Of a DNA stretch of 6,351 bases, positions 4,623 through 6,351 are shown one piece after another; position 1 is the stretch's first letter, and every line of letters starts with the position of its first letter. The translations under genes and the position numbers were made by a program. This stretch comes from Opitutales bacterium UBA7389 (lineage in GTDB: Bacteria; Verrucomicrobiota; Verrucomicrobiia; Opitutales; Opitutaceae): positions 1 through 6,351 of the forward strand of contig DKNL01000278.1 in the NCBI GenBank assembly GCA_002474325.1, read 5' to 3'. The notes under the pieces are model-generated. The model saw only the letters and a list, made by a program, of their open reading frames with translations, was not told where the DNA came from and did not search any database.

Positions 4623-6351
4623 TTAGATGATTCGGTCATTGCCTCCGTCGACGGGGATTTGGGCTCCAGTGCTTTTGGCGAAGGCCTGGGAAGCTACGGC
4701 GACAACGGTATTGCCTACGCTTCTAGATGTAATTTCCGTCTTCATAAGATTCCGTTTCTTGTACTGCTCCACTGTAAGTCCATAGCGTTTGGCGGACCGC
4801 TCCAGAGCGTCTTGCGTCCAGAGTTTGGTGTCGAATACGGCATCAGGATGGATAACATTCACGCGAACACCCTCGGGAGCTAGTTCCAGAGCTGCGACGC
4901 GGCAAAGCTGCGTCAGACCTGCTTTGGCGCAAGAGTAACTTGCGGCGCCGGCACCGGGGGCATTCACATTACGCGAGCCAATAAATATGATAGAAGGATC
5001 AAACCCCTTTTTGACGAAAGGAATGGCGTGCTTGAGAAGAACTTGATGGCTGGTCAGATTGACCGACATGCTACGTTCCCAATTGTCGGTCTCCATATCC
5101 TCGATGTAAGCCCCGGCAGTAAAGATGCCGGCATTGGAAACCACGATATCCAGGCCGCCGAATTCGCGAATGATGCGGGCGATCAGGGCTTGAATCTGAT
5201 CCTCTTGAGTCAGGTCTACGGTTACACCTAATGCTCCGATTTCCGACATGATGTTCTCTATCTCGGGATTGATATCCGCTCCGACGACACAGGCTCCCGC
5301 TTCCATTAGAGTGGTGGCTGTTGCCAGTCCAATTCCGGATGCCGATCCTGAAACCAATGCAATTTGGCCTTGTAAAACGCCGTTCTTTATTGGCTTGGAA
5401 TTGGGTTTTGGGACATTGCCTTCCCAGCCACCGCTTGCTTGGGCCAGCGGAATTGCTTTAGCAAAATTGGTGGCGATTGCGGCAAGGTCAAAGACGGCGG
5501 CTTTATCGGAAGCGAATGAAAAGACTCCGCGATTGGGCCAACGTATATGCTGAATTTCGGATTCTTCAGCCAGTCGAGAATCATCCGCTTTTTCCGCTAT
5601 GGGTGAAAATTCGGAAGCGAATTCGCTAACCGCGAATGAAATTGCGTGGCTTGAGGAATCATGAACAGCAATCATAGCATGTCCGTAAATTTTGGATATA
5701 TTAGCCCTCAATTCGGCGATCTCATGCAGATATAATGTATGCGAAGGGTTTGCTTCGCTCGACAAGGAACCTAGAGATTCGAAATAGTTAGTCGCTAAAT
5801 CGTTGAGTTCGACCGTTTGTTGATAGCATTCCTTGGCCGTGGTTGCGAAGGAAAGAAGGCCCATTCCGGGGACGAGAATGCCATTTATCTGCTTGGTGTC
5901 CGAGTCTTTCAGCAGATCGACAATCGACTTTGCTTTTTCAAGGAGCGTGGTCGCTGGTGGAAGGGCTTTTACACGTTCGCCAAACACCTCCGCCACCAAA
6001 GATGGGGCCTTTTTGTGGTTTGCAATAGCTAGGCTGGCAGGGCTTTGGCATTGGTTGACGAATGTCGAGGAAATACAACCATGTAGTAAGGCATCCACTG
6101 GCACGTCGATCGCATCATGGGAACGGACACTTCGCTGCAATTCCAGTTGTAGTTGCTTGGCTTCTAGATTGGGCAGGTTCGCCAGTCGGGAAATACGATC
6201 CAAGTGAAGGCATAATGATTCTGATCTCTCGCCGACCCTAATAATTGACTCCTTCTCGCCGAAAACGTTTGTAGAATCGAATTTGACCGATGGAAGAAGA
6301 CGAAACGAGGCACCTTTTTGGGAAAGCAGCTTTGTGGAGTATTCGCGAAGC
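4623..6351 (-). CDS. Aldolase-like/short-chain dehydrogenase fusion (RhaE/YuxG type), 5' part missing, aldolase half probably inactive
   Basis: The reading frame is open to the right edge, giving 575 visible C-terminal residues; relatives have about 680-700, so roughly 110-125 N-terminal residues lie outside. TTG at 6201-6203 is not the start. Residue numbers count from the edge. The C-terminal half (about 325-575) is an intact classical SDR: VSGSASGIG NAD(P)-binding loop (333-341), Asp359 after strand 2 suggesting NAD(H), SNAG (405-408), Asn431, Ser459, and Tyr472-x3-Lys476. Its tail, IHPDAVF...LW...YKKRNLMKTEIT...PVDGG, is typical of RhaE/YuxG proteins. The N-terminal half aligns with the class II aldolase/adducin domain (VDALLH..., AKECYQQTVEL), but the metal-binding DHTH is NQCQ (99-102), the HG of the third ligand is MG (163-164), and the glycine-rich phosphate-binding segments look lost. 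It is probably first in the visible part of the operon. Role inferred: NAD-dependent oxidation of a sugar or polyol, with the aldolase fold kept for structure. Confidence 0.88.
   Translation of the reverse strand, partial: LREYSTKLLSQKGASFRLLPSVKFDSTNVFGEKESIIRVGERSESLCLHLDRISRLANLPNLEAKQLQLELQRSVRSHDAIDVPVDALLHGCISSTFVNQCQSPASLAIANHKKAPSLVAEVFGERVKALPPATTLLEKAKSIVDLLKDSDTKQINGILVPGMGLLSFATTAKECYQQTVELNDLATNYFESLGSLSSEANPSHTLYLHEIAELRANISKIYGHAMIAVHDSSSHAISFAVSEFASEFSPIAEKADDSRLAEESEIQHIRWPNRGVFSFASDKAAVFDLAAIATNFAKAIPLAQASGGWEGNVPKPNSKPIKNGVLQGQIALVSGSASGIGLATATTLMEAGACVVGADINPEIENIMSEIGALGVTVDLTQEDQIQALIARIIREFGGLDIVVSNAGIFTAGAYIEDMETDNWERSMSVNLTSHQVLLKHAIPFVKKGFDPSIIFIGSRNVNAPGAGAASYSCAKAGLTQLCRVAALELAPEGVRVNVIHPDAVFDTKLWTQDALERSAKRYGLTVEQYKKRNLMKTEITSRSVGNTVVAVASQAFAKSTGAQIPVDGGNDRII

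Noticed and set aside
6201..6203. TTG as the true start of the aldolase-like/SDR gene, giving a 526-residue protein
   Set aside because: The frame stays open for 49 more codons to the window edge and those residues still align loosely with the family, which is about 680-700 residues long; the gene is cut by the edge.
5833..6207. Plus-strand open frames opposite the aldolase-like domain
   Set aside because: They are shadows of the well-supported minus-strand fusion gene.
4623..6351. Calling this gene a working rhamnulose-1-phosphate aldolase/lactaldehyde dehydrogenase (rhaE/rhaD)
   Set aside because: Overall domain order fits, but the aldolase metal ligands are absent, and no rhamnose isomerase or kinase gene is visible.

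Overview
The window carries five protein-coding genes, all on the minus strand, so transcription runs from right to left. Composition is near 50% GC. Starts lack clear Shine-Dalgarno sequences, and the catabolic genes are of a kind common in heterotrophic bacteria. A sugar-degrading, possibly marine bacterium, for example in Verrucomicrobiota, would fit, but there is no phylum-specific marker and this guess is weak.

Right to left the layout is: (1) a gene cut by the right edge (4623-6351) encoding a protein of the RhaE/YuxG type, a class II aldolase-like domain fused to a short-chain dehydrogenase (SDR); (2) dhaK (3459-4460); (3) dhaL (2715-3347); (4) an lsrF-type class I aldolase/thiolase (1789-2664); (5) a strong intrinsic terminator (1735-1765) closing this unit; (6) a 448-bp gene-poor stretch with what may be the remnant of a small membrane-protein gene; (7) an MFS drug/H+ antiporter-like transporter (27-1340), probably a separate transcription unit.

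The first four genes read as a catabolic cluster. The SDR would oxidise a hydroxyl to make a ketose-like compound. DhaK and DhaL would phosphorylate the terminal hydroxyl next to the ketone. The LsrF-type enzyme would cleave the phosphorylated product, perhaps to dihydroxyacetone phosphate and a second fragment. Active-site residues are visible in the SDR, DhaK, DhaL and LsrF parts. In contrast, the aldolase-like half of the fusion has lost its metal-binding histidines (the usual DHTH reads NQCQ, and the later HG reads MG), so it is probably not an active class II aldolase. That combination is the most interesting feature here. The substrate cannot be read from the sequence.
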